From positions 1 to 64,000 of the forward strand of contig JAJFJD010000012.1 in NCBI GenBank assembly GCA_021774335.1: 64,000 nucleotides of DNA. Direction: 5' to 3'. Shown here one piece after another: positions 17,094 to 26,238 of this stretch. The notes beneath the pieces were generated by a model. That model worked only from the letters and a program-made list of their open reading frames with translations. It was not told the DNA's origin and made no database searches. The translations under genes and the position numbers were made by a program. Numbering within the stretch: the stretch's first letter is position 1; every line of letters begins with the position of its first letter. The DNA is from Alphaproteobacteria bacterium. GTDB taxonomy: Bacteria > Pseudomonadota > Alphaproteobacteria > UBA8366.

Positions 17094-18488
17094 TTATGCG
17101 CGAAACGTTGCGAGTTCATTCAGATCATTCATGTCGAAGAGATTTTCGCACCATGATTGGAGAGCGTTAGATTGCTGCTCCGACCAGCCACCAAAGCGCA
17201 CATTGTTCTGGAATTTTGCGATAATTTCCTGGCGCTCCAACGGTTCGCGGGTACCGCCCCGCATATGAGGTTGGCGGACTACATGGTCGCTGCCGTCGCG
17301 CATGGTGGCGCGAATGTGTCCGGAGTAGTTCCGCGGATATTCGTTGTTCGGATCGACGACGTAGGTGACTTTCTTTGCGAGATCCAAAACGTCTTGATCG
17401 CGGATGCGCGTATCGGTGAATTGGGCCAGGCCGACCGCATGGTCGAGGAACCCCACCGCAATTAAGTAAGGGATGCTGAATTTCGATGAGTATGGCGTTG
17501 ATGGAACATGCTTCTCGGCAAGTGGCTCCCAAAGCCGGTGAACGATGCCTTCGCCGGTTTCACACTCGATCGACGCGATATCGGCGGCGTCGTTAACTTC
17601 TTCGGCGAGTTTGATGGCGCAATCTATGTATGGCTGAGCCATGGTGCCGCAAGCGTAGGGTTTGAATGCAATCCGCTGCATTCGCCAATCTTTCCCCAAG
17701 TCCGAGGTTAGATGGCTCAGGTCTTGATCGATCGATGGGTCGGCGAAGGTGAAGAAGAACCCATGTGTGCCTTCGAAAACTGTCCGCGGTCCGGTAAAAC
17801 CTTGCTGAGCCATCGATGCGGCGCGCAAGCCGGACTGTGCTGCCCATCCCGGATGGAGGCGCTTGGTCCAAGTTCCTTCCGCCAGGTACTCGATAATTCC
17901 GGATGCCATGCTGCCGGCGATACCGAGTGCATTCGTGATCTGTCCGGACGAAAGCCCAATGGCGGCGCCGACACCGGCTGCTGCGCCCATCGCGCCGATA
18001 ACCGCAGTAGGGTGAAATCCGGCGCGATGGATCGCCGTTGGGGCAACGACGGTCATTCGGCACATCACCTCCATCGCAACCGCAGTTCCAACCAAGACAT
18101 CGCTGCCGCTCCGGCCGTGTCTTTCGCAAGCTGCCAGGATCGCGGGAATTGCCGGGGCGCCCGCGTGGACGGGTGAGCCTTCATAGGTATCGTCGAAATC
18201 CTCGCCATGGGCGGCCGTTCCGTTGATGACGGCAGCGCCCGCCGCATCGAACGGTGCGGCGTGCCCGAGCGCGGTGCAGTCCCCGGTTCCGTCCCAGGCA
18301 CGGACTAGGCTTTGCACATAGTCCATTTGCCGGACAGACACGCAGTTGCCTGCGAAGTCCAGCAAGACATTTGCAGTTGTTTCCCGTACGGGATCCGGGA
18401 TTTTCGACGCTGTCAGGCCGTTAGCCCAGTCTGCAATTTGTTCAGCGATTGCCGGCTGGCCGGCGGCGGTCTCGGTACCAGATGCCAT
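17094..18488 (-). CDS. MmgE/PrpD family protein
   Basis: 464 residues spanning the full MmgE/PrpD fold (2-methylcitrate dehydratase-like, also cis-aconitate decarboxylase and iminodisuccinate epimerase). Typical marks are INGTAAHGEDFDDTYEGSPVHAGAP and the lid motif HPGWAAQSGLRAA. The exact substrate is not predictable, and many members are isomerases or dehydratases of tricarboxylates. It follows the threonine synthase-like gene by 17 bases, so the two form an operon. A second paralogue lies at 50512-51897. Confidence 0.85.
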   Translation of the reverse strand: MASGTETAAGQPAIAEQIADWANGLTASKIPDPVRETTANVLLDFAGNCVSVRQMDYVQSLVRAWDGTGDCTALGHAAPFDAAGAAVINGTAAHGEDFDDTYEGSPVHAGAPAIPAILAACERHGRSGSDVLVGTAVAMEVMCRMTVVAPTAIHRAGFHPTAVIGAMGAAAGVGAAIGLSSGQITNALGIAGSMASGIIEYLAEGTWTKRLHPGWAAQSGLRAASMAQQGFTGPRTVFEGTHGFFFTFADPSIDQDLSHLTSDLGKDWRMQRIAFKPYACGTMAQPYIDCAIKLAEEVNDAADIASIECETGEGIVHRLWEPLAEKHVPSTPYSSKFSIPYLIAVGFLDHAVGLAQFTDTRIRDQDVLDLAKKVTYVVDPNNEYPRNYSGHIRATMRDGSDHVVRQPHMRGGTREPLERQEIIAKFQNNVRFGGWSEQQSNALQSWCENLFDMNDLNELATFRA

Positions 18489-18505
18489 TGAATGATTCCT
18501 TGTTA

Positions 18506-19723
18506 CTAGGTCGAGGTTAACGGTGTATTGGCATTCGTTTTGGCGATCTCGGGAGTAGGGAAAACATCGATGGATTTTAGTCCGGATCCGGTCGACAGCA
18601 GAACCACGGTCGCTTTGCCATCGACAATGCCGTCGGTCAGCGCCTTTTTCAGCGCCACCAACGTCGTTGCTGACTCAGGGCAGGGGAATACGCCTTCCGT
18701 CCGGACGATCTCTCCTGCCGCGCCGATCGACTCGTCGTTCGTAGCTGTATAGGCGCCGCCGCCGGTATCCCGAAGGATCTCCAGTACGGCGCGGTCGCCT
18801 GGTGGCGTCGTGGACTTCAGACCACCGGGAAGCACGTCCAAATTTTCCCAAATTTCCGCTCGGTCTTTCCCTTGTTGGAATGCACGGACAATCGGGGCGC
18901 ATCCTTCATACTGTGAAACGATCAGTTTCGGCAGCGGTCCTTCCTTGACCCAACCCAGTGCCATGAGCTCCCGGAACCCTTTGTATATTGCAATGGCACC
19001 GAGTCCGCCGCCCGTTGGATAGACGACGGCGTCCGGCAGTTTCCATCCGAGCTGTTCGCAAATTTCGTACCCCATCGTTTTCTTGCCCTCGACCCGATAG
19101 GGTTCCTTGAGGGTGCCGATATTGAACCAGCCATGGGTCTTTACCGCGTCCGCGACGAGGGCGCCGCTGAACTTCCACTGATCCGTCAGCATGACGGTCT
19201 GTGCGCCGGCTAGAACCGACTGCTGAAGGCTGCTTGGCAGAACATCATCCGGAACGAGATTGACGCACCGCAGACCGGCTCTTGCTGCGTATAACCCCCA
19301 ACTGCCGGCGGCGTTGCCGGAGCTGTTATGCGCGATTGTCGTGATACCCAACTCTCGCATGCGGCTTACGGCAACTGCGGCACCGCGGTCTTTGAATGTG
19401 CCGCTCGGATTTCGACCTTCGTCCTTAATGTAGAGGTTTGAACACCCGACGGTCGCTCCTAGCGCCGGCGCAGAAAGCATAGGAGTCCAGCCCTCGGATA
19501 GCGAGACGCGGTTGGCAAGGTCTTCGACCGGCAAAAGGGCGCCGTAGCGCCATAGGGACGACGGCCCCGACGCGATCGACTCTTTCGAAACGTCTCGTCG
19601 GATTTGGTCCAGGTCGTAGCATGCCTCAAGGATACCGCCATCAGCGCAAATATTGATTTGCGGACTATCGGCGGGCAGGCGGGTGCCGCATGTAGTGCAT
19701 TGCAGGTGGGTTAGGTATGACAT
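18506..19723 (-). CDS. Threonine synthase-like PLP enzyme
   Basis: 405 residues. An N-terminal zinc-ribbon-like part (Cys9, Cys12, Cys26, Cys35) leads into the fold-type II PLP domain. The lysine is Lys111 in GTFKDRG, with the asparagine loop NSSGNAAGSW and the phosphate loop PTGGGLGAI. Threonine synthase turns O-phosphohomoserine into threonine, but members coupled to catabolic genes may act on other beta- or gamma-substituted amino acids. The downstream MmgE/PrpD gene makes a role outside threonine synthesis plausible. Confidence 0.8.
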   Translation of the reverse strand: MSYLTHLQCTTCGTRLPADSPQINICADGGILEACYDLDQIRRDVSKESIASGPSSLWRYGALLPVEDLANRVSLSEGWTPMLSAPALGATVGCSNLYIKDEGRNPSGTFKDRGAAVAVSRMRELGITTIAHNSSGNAAGSWGLYAARAGLRCVNLVPDDVLPSSLQQSVLAGAQTVMLTDQWKFSGALVADAVKTHGWFNIGTLKEPYRVEGKKTMGYEICEQLGWKLPDAVVYPTGGGLGAIAIYKGFRELMALGWVKEGPLPKLIVSQYEGCAPIVRAFQQGKDRAEIWENLDVLPGGLKSTTPPGDRAVLEILRDTGGGAYTATNDESIGAAGEIVRTEGVFPCPESATTLVALKKALTDGIVDGKATVVLLSTGSGLKSIDVFPTPEIAKTNANTPLTST

Positions 19724-19822
19724 GATGCGCCAAATTGTTTTGCCGTAAAGGGCGATGCGCAATCATATCAGTATTGACCGGCCGCCTCCTATTGTTGGCG
19801 ATCGGTGCGGTAAGGCATGAGT

Positions 19823-20599
19823 CTAGGGGAGCCGCATTTCGATAGGGCCGTGCGCCCGGCTGTGGATTAATTGATCCACATATGGATTACCCGACTCTTC
19901 AGCATCGCTTTTCTCGCCGCTCCAAATAATACGGCCATCATGCAGCATGGCGATACGGTCTGAAATCTGGCGCGCGCCGGTCATGTCGCTGGTAATGGAG
20001 ACTGCTGTTGCGCCGAGCCTTTCGACACAGGACGTTATCAACTGCCCGATAACGTTGGTCATGATCGGGTCTAGACCAGCGGTCGGTTCATCGAGGAACA
20101 GAATTTCCGGTTCCGCGAAGATTGCGCGGGCGATACCGACACGTTTCTGCATACCGCCGGACAGCTCGTGCGGCTGGAGATCCACAACATCAGGCGATAG
20201 TCCAACGTTACGGACGGTTTCGCTCGCTTTGTCACGTGCTTCTTTTCTGCTGAGCTGTCCTTTTTGAAGCCGTTTGAAGGCAATGTTCTCCCAAACCGGC
20301 AAGCTGTCGAATAAGCCGGAATATTGGAAGAGAACGCCGAATCGGTCGATGAAATGCATTCTTTCGTCGCCGGAATAGCCGATCGTCTCTTCTCCGTCGA
20401 CAACGACATTGCCGGTGTCCGGCGTCTGCAAACCCAGAATACATTTCAATAGGAGGCTCTTGCCGCTGCCGGAAGTTCCAATCAATACCAGCGACTCTCC
20501 TGGAGCCACTTCCAAGTCCACGCCTTGGAGGACACGGTTGTCGCCAAAACTCTTGGTGATACCCGTAAGTTTTATTTTCGGAGGCTGCGTGTCGATCAT
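19823..20599 (-). CDS. MlaF-type ABC transporter ATP-binding protein
   Basis: 258 residues. Walker A GTSGSGKSLL is at about residues 41-50, the signature HELSGGMQKRVGIARA at about 145, and Walker B EILFLDEPTAGLDP follows. The DEPTAGLDPI and SITSDM stretches match the Mla/Ttg2A class that powers lipid transport rather than typical importers. A permease (MlaE) and MCE protein (MlaD) are expected partners but are not adjacent. The start at 20599 fits the family. Confidence 0.85.
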   Translation of the reverse strand: MIDTQPPKIKLTGITKSFGDNRVLQGVDLEVAPGESLVLIGTSGSGKSLLLKCILGLQTPDTGNVVVDGEETIGYSGDERMHFIDRFGVLFQYSGLFDSLPVWENIAFKRLQKGQLSRKEARDKASETVRNVGLSPDVVDLQPHELSGGMQKRVGIARAIFAEPEILFLDEPTAGLDPIMTNVIGQLITSCVERLGATAVSITSDMTGARQISDRIAMLHDGRIIWSGEKSDAEESGNPYVDQLIHSRAHGPIEMRLP

Positions 20600-20765
20600 C
20601 GGCCGTATCGATTTGAATTTGTGTGAACCTAGCCGTGATCCGGTGCCGCGTGCAATAGCCCTGCGCCTAATGGCGCATAACGATCGGGCCGAGCGGTATT
20701 CGCGTTGGCCGCCCGGCCACGTCGTGGGACTCTAAAGGAGCTTCTAAAGTGAAATTAGCCTGTGA

Positions 20766-20942
20766 CTATTCAGGCCCGCTGTCCTTCCCGTCGCCTGCAA
20801 ATATCACGTTCTTGTCGGAAAGGGTCGGGACGCCTTTGTCGACGAAGTCATAGTCGACGTCGGCAGAGACGGCAGTGGCGGACAGGGCAATCCCCAATCC
20901 GAAGATTGCTGCAAGTGCGTGCTTTAAGACTTGATTGGTCAT
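20766..20942 (-). CDS. Small exported protein of unknown function
   Basis: 58 residues. A clear signal peptide (LKHALAAIFGLGIALSATAVSA) leaves a mature part of about 32 residues that is acidic and starts DVDYDFVDKG. A very strong AAGGAGG site lies before the ATG at 20942. A 12-bp inverted repeat sits 46-86 bases upstream. The small mature size suggests a peptide or a subunit of something periplasmic. No family is recognised. Confidence 0.6.
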   Translation of the reverse strand: MTNQVLKHALAAIFGLGIALSATAVSADVDYDFVDKGVPTLSDKNVIFAGDGKDSGPE

Positions 20943-20988
20943 GTCCACATCCTCCTTGTTGGAAAGTATGAGGATGATGTTAGGGCGC

Positions 20989-21028
20989 ACTTCTATTTGA
21001 TGCACTTAAATGATGGTCAAATAGAAGT
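20989..21028. repeat. Perfect 12-bp inverted repeat upstream of small exported gene
   Basis: ACTTCTATTTGA at 20989-21000 and TCAAATAGAAGT at 21017-21028 are exact reverse complements separated by 16 bases. It lies in an AT-rich intergenic stretch (20943-21229) before the gene ending at 20766. It could be a dimeric operator or a leader hairpin. No run of T follows, so it is not a simple terminator. Confidence 0.7.
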
Positions 21029-21229
21029 TACATTTTGGAAATGTTTGATTTCAATTACTTCAAAAATTAATCGGTATTTAGGTATGATTTAATGATTATC
21101 TGAATACGTTATTCTTGGTATCTTCAATTAAAGGTCGCGTCGTCGTGTTTAATATTCACGGTAGCGTGCTTATTGATGGTTATATTTAGATTGTTTTGAT
21201 CGATTTTTTGTTTCCGAGATGTAGGAACG

Positions 21230-22156
21230 CTAGTCGTTAGAGGAAGCCGTGTAGTCGACCGGCGTCGAATAGGCGGGGTCGTCATGGATTTCCCAATAAA
21301 GATCAGTCAACCGCTGGGTTACCGGACCCGGTACGGAACTGCCCACCGTCTTTCCATCTATCTTCCGCACAGGCATGAGGCCGCCGGCTGTCGAACTGAG
21401 GAATATTTCGTCTGCATTTTTCAGGTCTGCTGCCGGAATGGGCGCGAGTTCACCTTCGATGTTCAGACGGTCGCAAAGCTCCAGAACTGTCCGGCGCGTA
21501 ATACCTTCGAGGACGCCACTCTCCGGTGAGAGCAATCTGCCGCCGAACAATGCAAAGATATTCCAGCCGCGGCCTTCTGTGATATTGCCGTCTTGATCGA
21601 CCAGAACGGCGTATCGGGCATCCTTTTCATAGGCTTCAAAGAGCGCCGCGCAAAAATCCAGTCGTCCAAAATTCTTCACAGTCGGGTCGACGGACTCGGT
21701 GGGGATACGAACAACGTCGCTGATGATGACGTCACAACCGTCTTTCATTTCTTGTTCGGTCACCACATTGTAATAGGGCACCGCCCAAGCGATGAACCGG
21801 TTCTTGCACGTCCTGAGATCCTTTAAGGGGTCGGTTGGTGTACCGCGCGTGGCGATGAGGTAAACCATCGCGTCTCGTAGGTCCGAATGGCGAACGCAAT
21901 CGTTCAGGATATTCTTTGTTTGGTCGCGATCGTATCCGAGGGTATCGAACCGACGCTCACTGATCGAACGATCCCAACGGTCCATGTGATCATCAAACCG
22001 GAAAAACTTCCCGTCACGAACGTGCAGCGCGTCGTAGCACATATCGGAAAGCTGGAATCCAAGATCGGTGATCGGTAGCCGCAACTCGCTGAACGGCATG
22101 TAGTCTCCGTCGATAAACCCGATCCCGTTATTCGGTGCGGTTCCAGTATCCGGCAT
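21230..22156 (-). CDS. Class IV PLP aminotransferase (branched-chain/D-amino acid type)
   Basis: 308 residues with the fold-type IV pattern. The likely PLP lysine is Lys161 in TVKNFGRLDF. The segment DQDGNITEGRGWNIFALFGG and the later GVLEGITRRTVLELC are typical of the BCAT/DAAT/ADCL group. It may act on branched-chain amino acids or be one of the (R)-selective amine transaminases; the sequence does not decide. A GGAGAGGGAG site supports the start. It stands upstream of the AT-rich inverted-repeat region. Confidence 0.85.
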   Translation of the reverse strand: MPDTGTAPNNGIGFIDGDYMPFSELRLPITDLGFQLSDMCYDALHVRDGKFFRFDDHMDRWDRSISERRFDTLGYDRDQTKNILNDCVRHSDLRDAMVYLIATRGTPTDPLKDLRTCKNRFIAWAVPYYNVVTEQEMKDGCDVIISDVVRIPTESVDPTVKNFGRLDFCAALFEAYEKDARYAVLVDQDGNITEGRGWNIFALFGGRLLSPESGVLEGITRRTVLELCDRLNIEGELAPIPAADLKNADEIFLSSTAGGLMPVRKIDGKTVGSSVPGPVTQRLTDLYWEIHDDPAYSTPVDYTASSND

Positions 22157-22254
22157 GCCGGTCTCCCTCTCCTGGTGCGTTTCGTTGCGGTTAGATGAAA
22201 GATTATGGGCCTATATTTCGCGAGGTGCCAATGACTGCGCGATGGCCCCGACTA

Positions 22255-22680
22255 TCAAGTAGATGGGTGCAGGATCATTTGAGTACAGCGAAACAGCGCG
22301 ATGATCCGGCTGGTTTTGTCATGCGTAACGGTTGCGTCCCAAATCTGAGTCGTCCGTCCCAAGTGTTGCGGCGTGGCTTCGCAGGATACCGTTCCTTCAC
22401 GGGCGGTGCCGAGGAAATTGCTCTTCAACTCAATGGTCGTGAATCCCGTCGCACCCTCAGGCATGGATTCGAAGCTGCCGTAACCGCACGCCGTGTCGGC
22501 CAATGCGATCACGGACGCCGCGTGCAGGAACCCATTCGGCGCCAGAAGATCAGTGCGGATCGGTAGCCGCGCCGATACGCGTTCCGCCGTTACGTCTAGA
22601 AATTCAATGCCCAACAATCCGGGCAACCGTCCGGCGCTCCGTGCATTGCAATCTGCGGCTTTCTCTTCTGGCGTCGTCAT
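22255..22680 (-). CDS. PaaI family hotdog-fold thioesterase
   Basis: 141 residues with the single hotdog domain of PaaI thioesterases: PIRTDLLAPNGFLHAASVIALADTA matches the HGG-type active region, here with NGFLHAA. The C-terminal strand RTTQIWDATVTH completes the fold. Such enzymes hydrolyse aryl- or acyl-CoA esters in the cytoplasm. It is separated from the aminotransferase by about 100 bases on the same strand and may be co-transcribed with it. Confidence 0.85.
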   Translation of the reverse strand: MTTPEEKAADCNARSAGRLPGLLGIEFLDVTAERVSARLPIRTDLLAPNGFLHAASVIALADTACGYGSFESMPEGATGFTTIELKSNFLGTAREGTVSCEATPQHLGRTTQIWDATVTHDKTSRIIALFRCTQMILHPST

Positions 22681-22827
22681 TCGGCTGCTTCCTTCCGCTC
22701 CTGGTCATGGGCAATTCCGGCTTGGGGTGCGCTCGTTTAAGAAATTGTTAATCACTCTATCAGTGAATATCGCCATGCGTCCTTTCCGAATAGGCAATGC
22801 CGGATAGAGCGACGCGCGGGCGGCGAT

Positions 22828-23430
22828 ATGATGCGAATTGCTCTGGTGATGACAGTGGTGATGGGCCTCGGATTTTTCGGGGGACTCTTTTACGCGAGCC
22901 TTACCGGGGGACCAGCTCCCGCGCCCATTCCTGTTGCCGCACCGAATTTCAGCGTCCCGGATGCAACGGATGCGGCTGCTGCCGCGTCGGTCCTGCGTGC
23001 GCGTCAAATGCGCGACCAACGTCGTCGGATGCGGGCGGAGGCCGAGGCGTTCCTATCCGAGCTGGACGAGGCGGGATGCACGCTCGACCCGGCGCAGTAT
23101 GACCGGTATGCCGACACGGGTTCGTATTCGATGCAGTTCGATTTGCCCGACGGGGGCGAACGCACATTCGAGATGACCGGTGCGCAGTTCAAGGGATTCG
23201 CCGTGGACGCGGCAGCGGAGTTGAAACTGAGCAATTTGGATTGTGATCAATCCGGGCGTTATTTTCAGGTCGAAAAAGACACGGTTCGCGTTCTCGAAAA
23301 ACGTCGGATTGAAGCACGGTTTAACGGGGAAATTGTCGAGATACAGCAAAAGCGGAATCTCGTTCTGAGACAGGACGATGACGGTCGCTGGAAAATCCAG
23401 GAAATCAAGGGTGTGGCTCGAATCCGTTAG
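22828..23430 (+). CDS. Exported or membrane-anchored hypothetical protein
   Basis: 200 residues. A membrane or signal segment (about residues 3-24, ALVMTVVMGLGFFGGLF) is followed by an Ala/Arg-rich helix and a beta-rich domain with one cysteine pair (GCTLD and NLDCDQ). No family is recognised. ATG codons at 22828 and 22831 are both possible starts. It is the last host-type gene before the prophage remnant. Confidence 0.65.
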   Translation: MMRIALVMTVVMGLGFFGGLFYASLTGGPAPAPIPVAAPNFSVPDATDAAAAASVLRARQMRDQRRRMRAEAEAFLSELDEAGCTLDPAQYDRYADTGSYSMQFDLPDGGERTFEMTGAQFKGFAVDAAAELKLSNLDCDQSGRYFQVEKDTVRVLEKRRIEARFNGEIVEIQQKRNLVLRQDDDGRWKIQEIKGVARIR

Positions 23431-23559
23431 CGGGCTGTCTGTCGTAGTTCGACTAACTATTTTCAACATGTGGGAGCGATCGCACCGATTCCACCGGGCT
23501 TTGTCTCGCCACATCCGCCAAAATTTGATAGATCAGACGCTACGCTGATCGTTCTGTAG

Positions 23560-23587
23560 CCAACGTTTGATTGCGGTCAAATGTTGG
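23560..23587. repeat. 11-bp hairpin left of the prophage remnant
   Basis: CCAACGTTTGA (23560-23570) pairs with TCAAATGTTGG (23577-23587) through a six-base loop, with one G-T pair. It lies in the 216-base stretch without genes before the truncated portal frame. It could be a former terminator or part of a junction. No matching copy was seen at the right boundary. Confidence 0.5.
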
Positions 23588-23646
23588 CAACCGATTTAGT
23601 TCGGCAATCCAAATATTTGAGTGCCAACCAAGCATCATCCGGATAG

Positions 23647-24942
23647 CCACCTAGAGATGGTGGGTGCCGTGGAGAGGGCTGGAAGAGTGCGTTATGCCAC
23701 GCCGTAGCACGGCTAAAGGCCAAGTACAGCCGGCGTCGACACGCCGCCGACCGCGCGACCCATCTGGCCGACTGCTTCGTCGCCGAAAATTTCCAGGGCC
23801 GCATCGATACCCTCTACCGCGAATTCGAACACACGGCGCGCCAGGCCGTCCAACGCTGGGGCGATGCGAATCCCGAAGCGATCCGCCGGGCCGCGGAGAA
23901 GGAACCGGAGCGCAAGTTCCGGTTCATCCATGCCGTCCAGCCGCGTGATGACGACGAGCGCGATGGATCCAAGGTGGATGGCGCCAACAAGCCCTTCGCC
24001 TCGATTTATCTGGCGGAAGAGGGGCGGGCGATCGTTCAGGAGAGTGGCTTCGACGAGTTCCCCTATATGGTCTCCCGCTATGTCACCGCGCCGCGCGAAG
24101 TCTACGGCCGCTCGCCTGCGATGACCGTGCTGCCCGACATCAAAATGCTCAACGAGATGAACAAGACGACGATCCGCCAGGCGCAGCTCGCCGTGGAGCC
24201 GCCGATCCTCGTCTTCGACGACGGGGTGCTTGGCCGGCCCGACGGGTTCGGCCTGACCCCCGGCTACATCAACTACGGCGGTGTCAACAAGGACGGCCGT
24301 CCCCTGATGCAGCCGTTCCAGTCGGGCGGCCGGGTCGACATCAGCCTCGACATGATGGAGCAGCGCCGCCGCGCGATAAATGACGCGTTCCTTGTCACAC
24401 TGTTCCAAATCCTAGTCGATCAACCCAACATGACCGCGACCGAAGCGATGATCCGTGCACAAGAGAAAGGCGCGCTGCTCACCCCGGTTATGGGTCGACA
24501 GCAGTCGGAAGCACTGGGCCCGATGATCGAGCGCGAGCTTGGCGTACTTCTGCGGATCGGCCTGTTGCCGGCGATGCCGGGTGCTCTGATCGAGGCGGCG
24601 GGCGAGTTCGATATCGAATACGACAGCCCGCTGTCCCGGGCGCAACGCTCGGAACAGGTGGTCGGCATTTCTCGCACCTTCGAGGTGTTGGCGCCGCTCG
24701 CCGCGACCCAGCCGGATGTGTTCGACGTGTTCGATGGCGACGCATTGGCGCAACTCGCAGCGGAAGTGAACGGCGTGCCGCAGCGCGTGCTCAACACGCC
24801 GGATGAAATCGCCCAGCGCCGCCAGGGCCGTGAATCGGCGGAGCAGATCCAGGGATTGTTCGCCGCCGCGCCGGCGGCGAACCAGGCGGCAGGGGCTCTT
24901 GAAAAAGTGGTGAATTCCGGTGCGATTGCTGAACCGTCTTAG
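23647..24942 (+). pseudogene. Phage portal (head-to-tail connector) protein, N-terminus lost
   Basis: The frame is open from 23647 and portal similarity begins near 23780 (ENFQGRIDTLYREFEHTARQAVQRWGD). The core of the podovirus connector family is intact: PREVYGRSPAMTVLPDIKMLNEM, VEPPILVFDDGVLG, PGYINYGG, and the C-terminal LGPMIEREL. Full-length relatives have roughly 150-200 more residues at the N-terminus. No start codon is available upstream; the first is a GTG at 23974, deep inside the fold. It is thus very probably nonfunctional. The portal normally forms the dodecameric ring through which DNA enters the head. Confidence 0.85.
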
Positions 24943-25180
24943 GAACCGCCGGCTCTCGGCGGCCTATCGCCGAACATTCGCTGCGCCGGGGGCGGATGTG
25001 GCGCTCGCCGACCTGGCGCATTTCTGCCGCGCCCGGCGCGCACCCTTCGTGGCGGGAGACGCGATGGCGACCGGCGTGCTGATCGGCCGGCAGGAAGTGT
25101 TCCACCGCATTGCTCGCTACCTCAACCTCTCGGAACAAGAGGTCTGGGATTTGATGTCCGATCGTCAGGGGGACGCATGA
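24920..25180 (+). CDS. Bbp19-like phage protein
   Basis: 86 residues from a GTG that overlaps the portal stop by 23 bases. The pattern YRRTFAAPGADVALADLAHFCRA and GRQEVFHRIARYLNLSEQE is that of the Bbp19 family found beside the portal in BPP-1-like podoviruses. Its role in the virion or assembly is unknown. The stop overlaps the next ATG (ATGA), so the SLT-like gene is translationally coupled to this one. Confidence 0.75.
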   Translation: MRLLNRLRNRRLSAAYRRTFAAPGADVALADLAHFCRARRAPFVAGDAMATGVLIGRQEVFHRIARYLNLSEQEVWDLMSDRQGDA

Positions 25181-26127
25181 TCAACCGCCGAAGGGAGTTG
25201 TCCTTTTTCGACTCGTTGCTTGCGCCGCTGCGCACCACCGGTTTCGGGTTTCGAATCCCAATTTTCCCACAGCCGGCAACGAGTGGTTCCGGTCCCAACG
25301 CAATGGCCGCTCCCGGGGGATTGGTGACTCAAGGTCCGCAAGGTTCACCTTTGTCGGCGTTCAATGCAGAAAGGGTCGCGAACACTCCTGCGCAAGTGTC
25401 GCTTGCTGACTCTCACCCGGCGGTGCTTGCGGCGTCTGCTCGGCAATCCAATCCGACGTTGCCGCAAGGAAAATTTCCTCAATTACCTGCGGTGAACGTG
25501 CCCGGCGAAACACAAGTTGCGGAAAGTCCGATCGAAAATGATTACCTGGAAGCGCAGCGTGAAATCGATGCGTTGAAACACGCCAAAGGCCGCAAGATTG
25601 AGGTTCGGATGGAGAGATCTCGTATTTGGGCCATCAAGAACAATCGTCCGGCGGTGTTCAAGGTGACGGACTCTGCGCGTGCCTCAGGAACTGCACCGTC
25701 TCGCCGTGAGCATGAGATCGGTGTTGAAGCTGTTAGAAAGCATGACAAGACAATCACGGAAGAGGCGGCACGATTTGGCGTAGACCCTAATCTTGTACGG
25801 GCAATCATGTATATCGAGAATGCGGATGGTCACCGGTTTGGATTGGATCAGTCAGCGCAAGATTTTGGCCGTGCTAGTTCGTTATTGCCGATGAACATTA
25901 AACCAAAGATTTGGGAGGGAATCGGCGGCGTACAGCGAGAGCAGTTCAGGGATCCCAAGCTTAATGTTCGGGCGGGTGTGGCCTTGATTAAGGAAATCCG
26001 AGATCGGATAGAAAATCCAACGCCGGCAAAAATTGGCTCGGTTTGGCAATTTACAGGTCGGGAAACGGTCAGCGACAATGGTGCAAAGATCGAAGCGGCG
26101 TTCCGGCAAAAAATTTGGCAGCGATAG
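25177..26127 (+). CDS. Phage-encoded protein with C-terminal lytic transglycosylase-like domain (possible toxin)
   Basis: 316 residues. The first 120 are low-complexity, rich in Pro, Ala and Gln. A middle part (HAKGRKIEVRMERSRIW) leads to a C-terminal lysozyme-like domain (about residues 190-316). The probable catalytic glutamate is in VRAIMYIENADG, and later blocks NVRAGVALIKEIRDRI and IGSVWQFTG fit the SLT fold. It would cut peptidoglycan. As it lies between Bbp19-like and scaffold genes, has lower GC than both, and is followed by a small membrane protein, it may be a moron toxin with immunity. It could instead be a virion-associated lysin. Confidence 0.6.
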   Translation: MINRRRELSFFDSLLAPLRTTGFGFRIPIFPQPATSGSGPNAMAAPGGLVTQGPQGSPLSAFNAERVANTPAQVSLADSHPAVLAASARQSNPTLPQGKFPQLPAVNVPGETQVAESPIENDYLEAQREIDALKHAKGRKIEVRMERSRIWAIKNNRPAVFKVTDSARASGTAPSRREHEIGVEAVRKHDKTITEEAARFGVDPNLVRAIMYIENADGHRFGLDQSAQDFGRASSLLPMNIKPKIWEGIGGVQREQFRDPKLNVRAGVALIKEIRDRIENPTPAKIGSVWQFTGRETVSDNGAKIEAAFRQKIWQR

Positions 26128-26238
26128 CCGCTTGATGACCGTCCAGTAAATTGCATTAAACCGCCTTCATTGCGCCAGTAAGTTATGCGAACCTCGGATT
26201 TGAACTTCTTGCTTCGCACTGCCGCAGGATGAAACGGC

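Noticed and set aside
23713..24408. 231-codon minus-strand frame opposite the portal remnant
   Set aside because: Antisense shadow of an evident portal sequence.
25240..25262. T-arm-like stretch resembling part of a tRNA
   Set aside because: The TTCGAATCCC-like run lies within the lysozyme-like coding region and has one base too many in the arm; no acceptor, D or anticodon arms are present.
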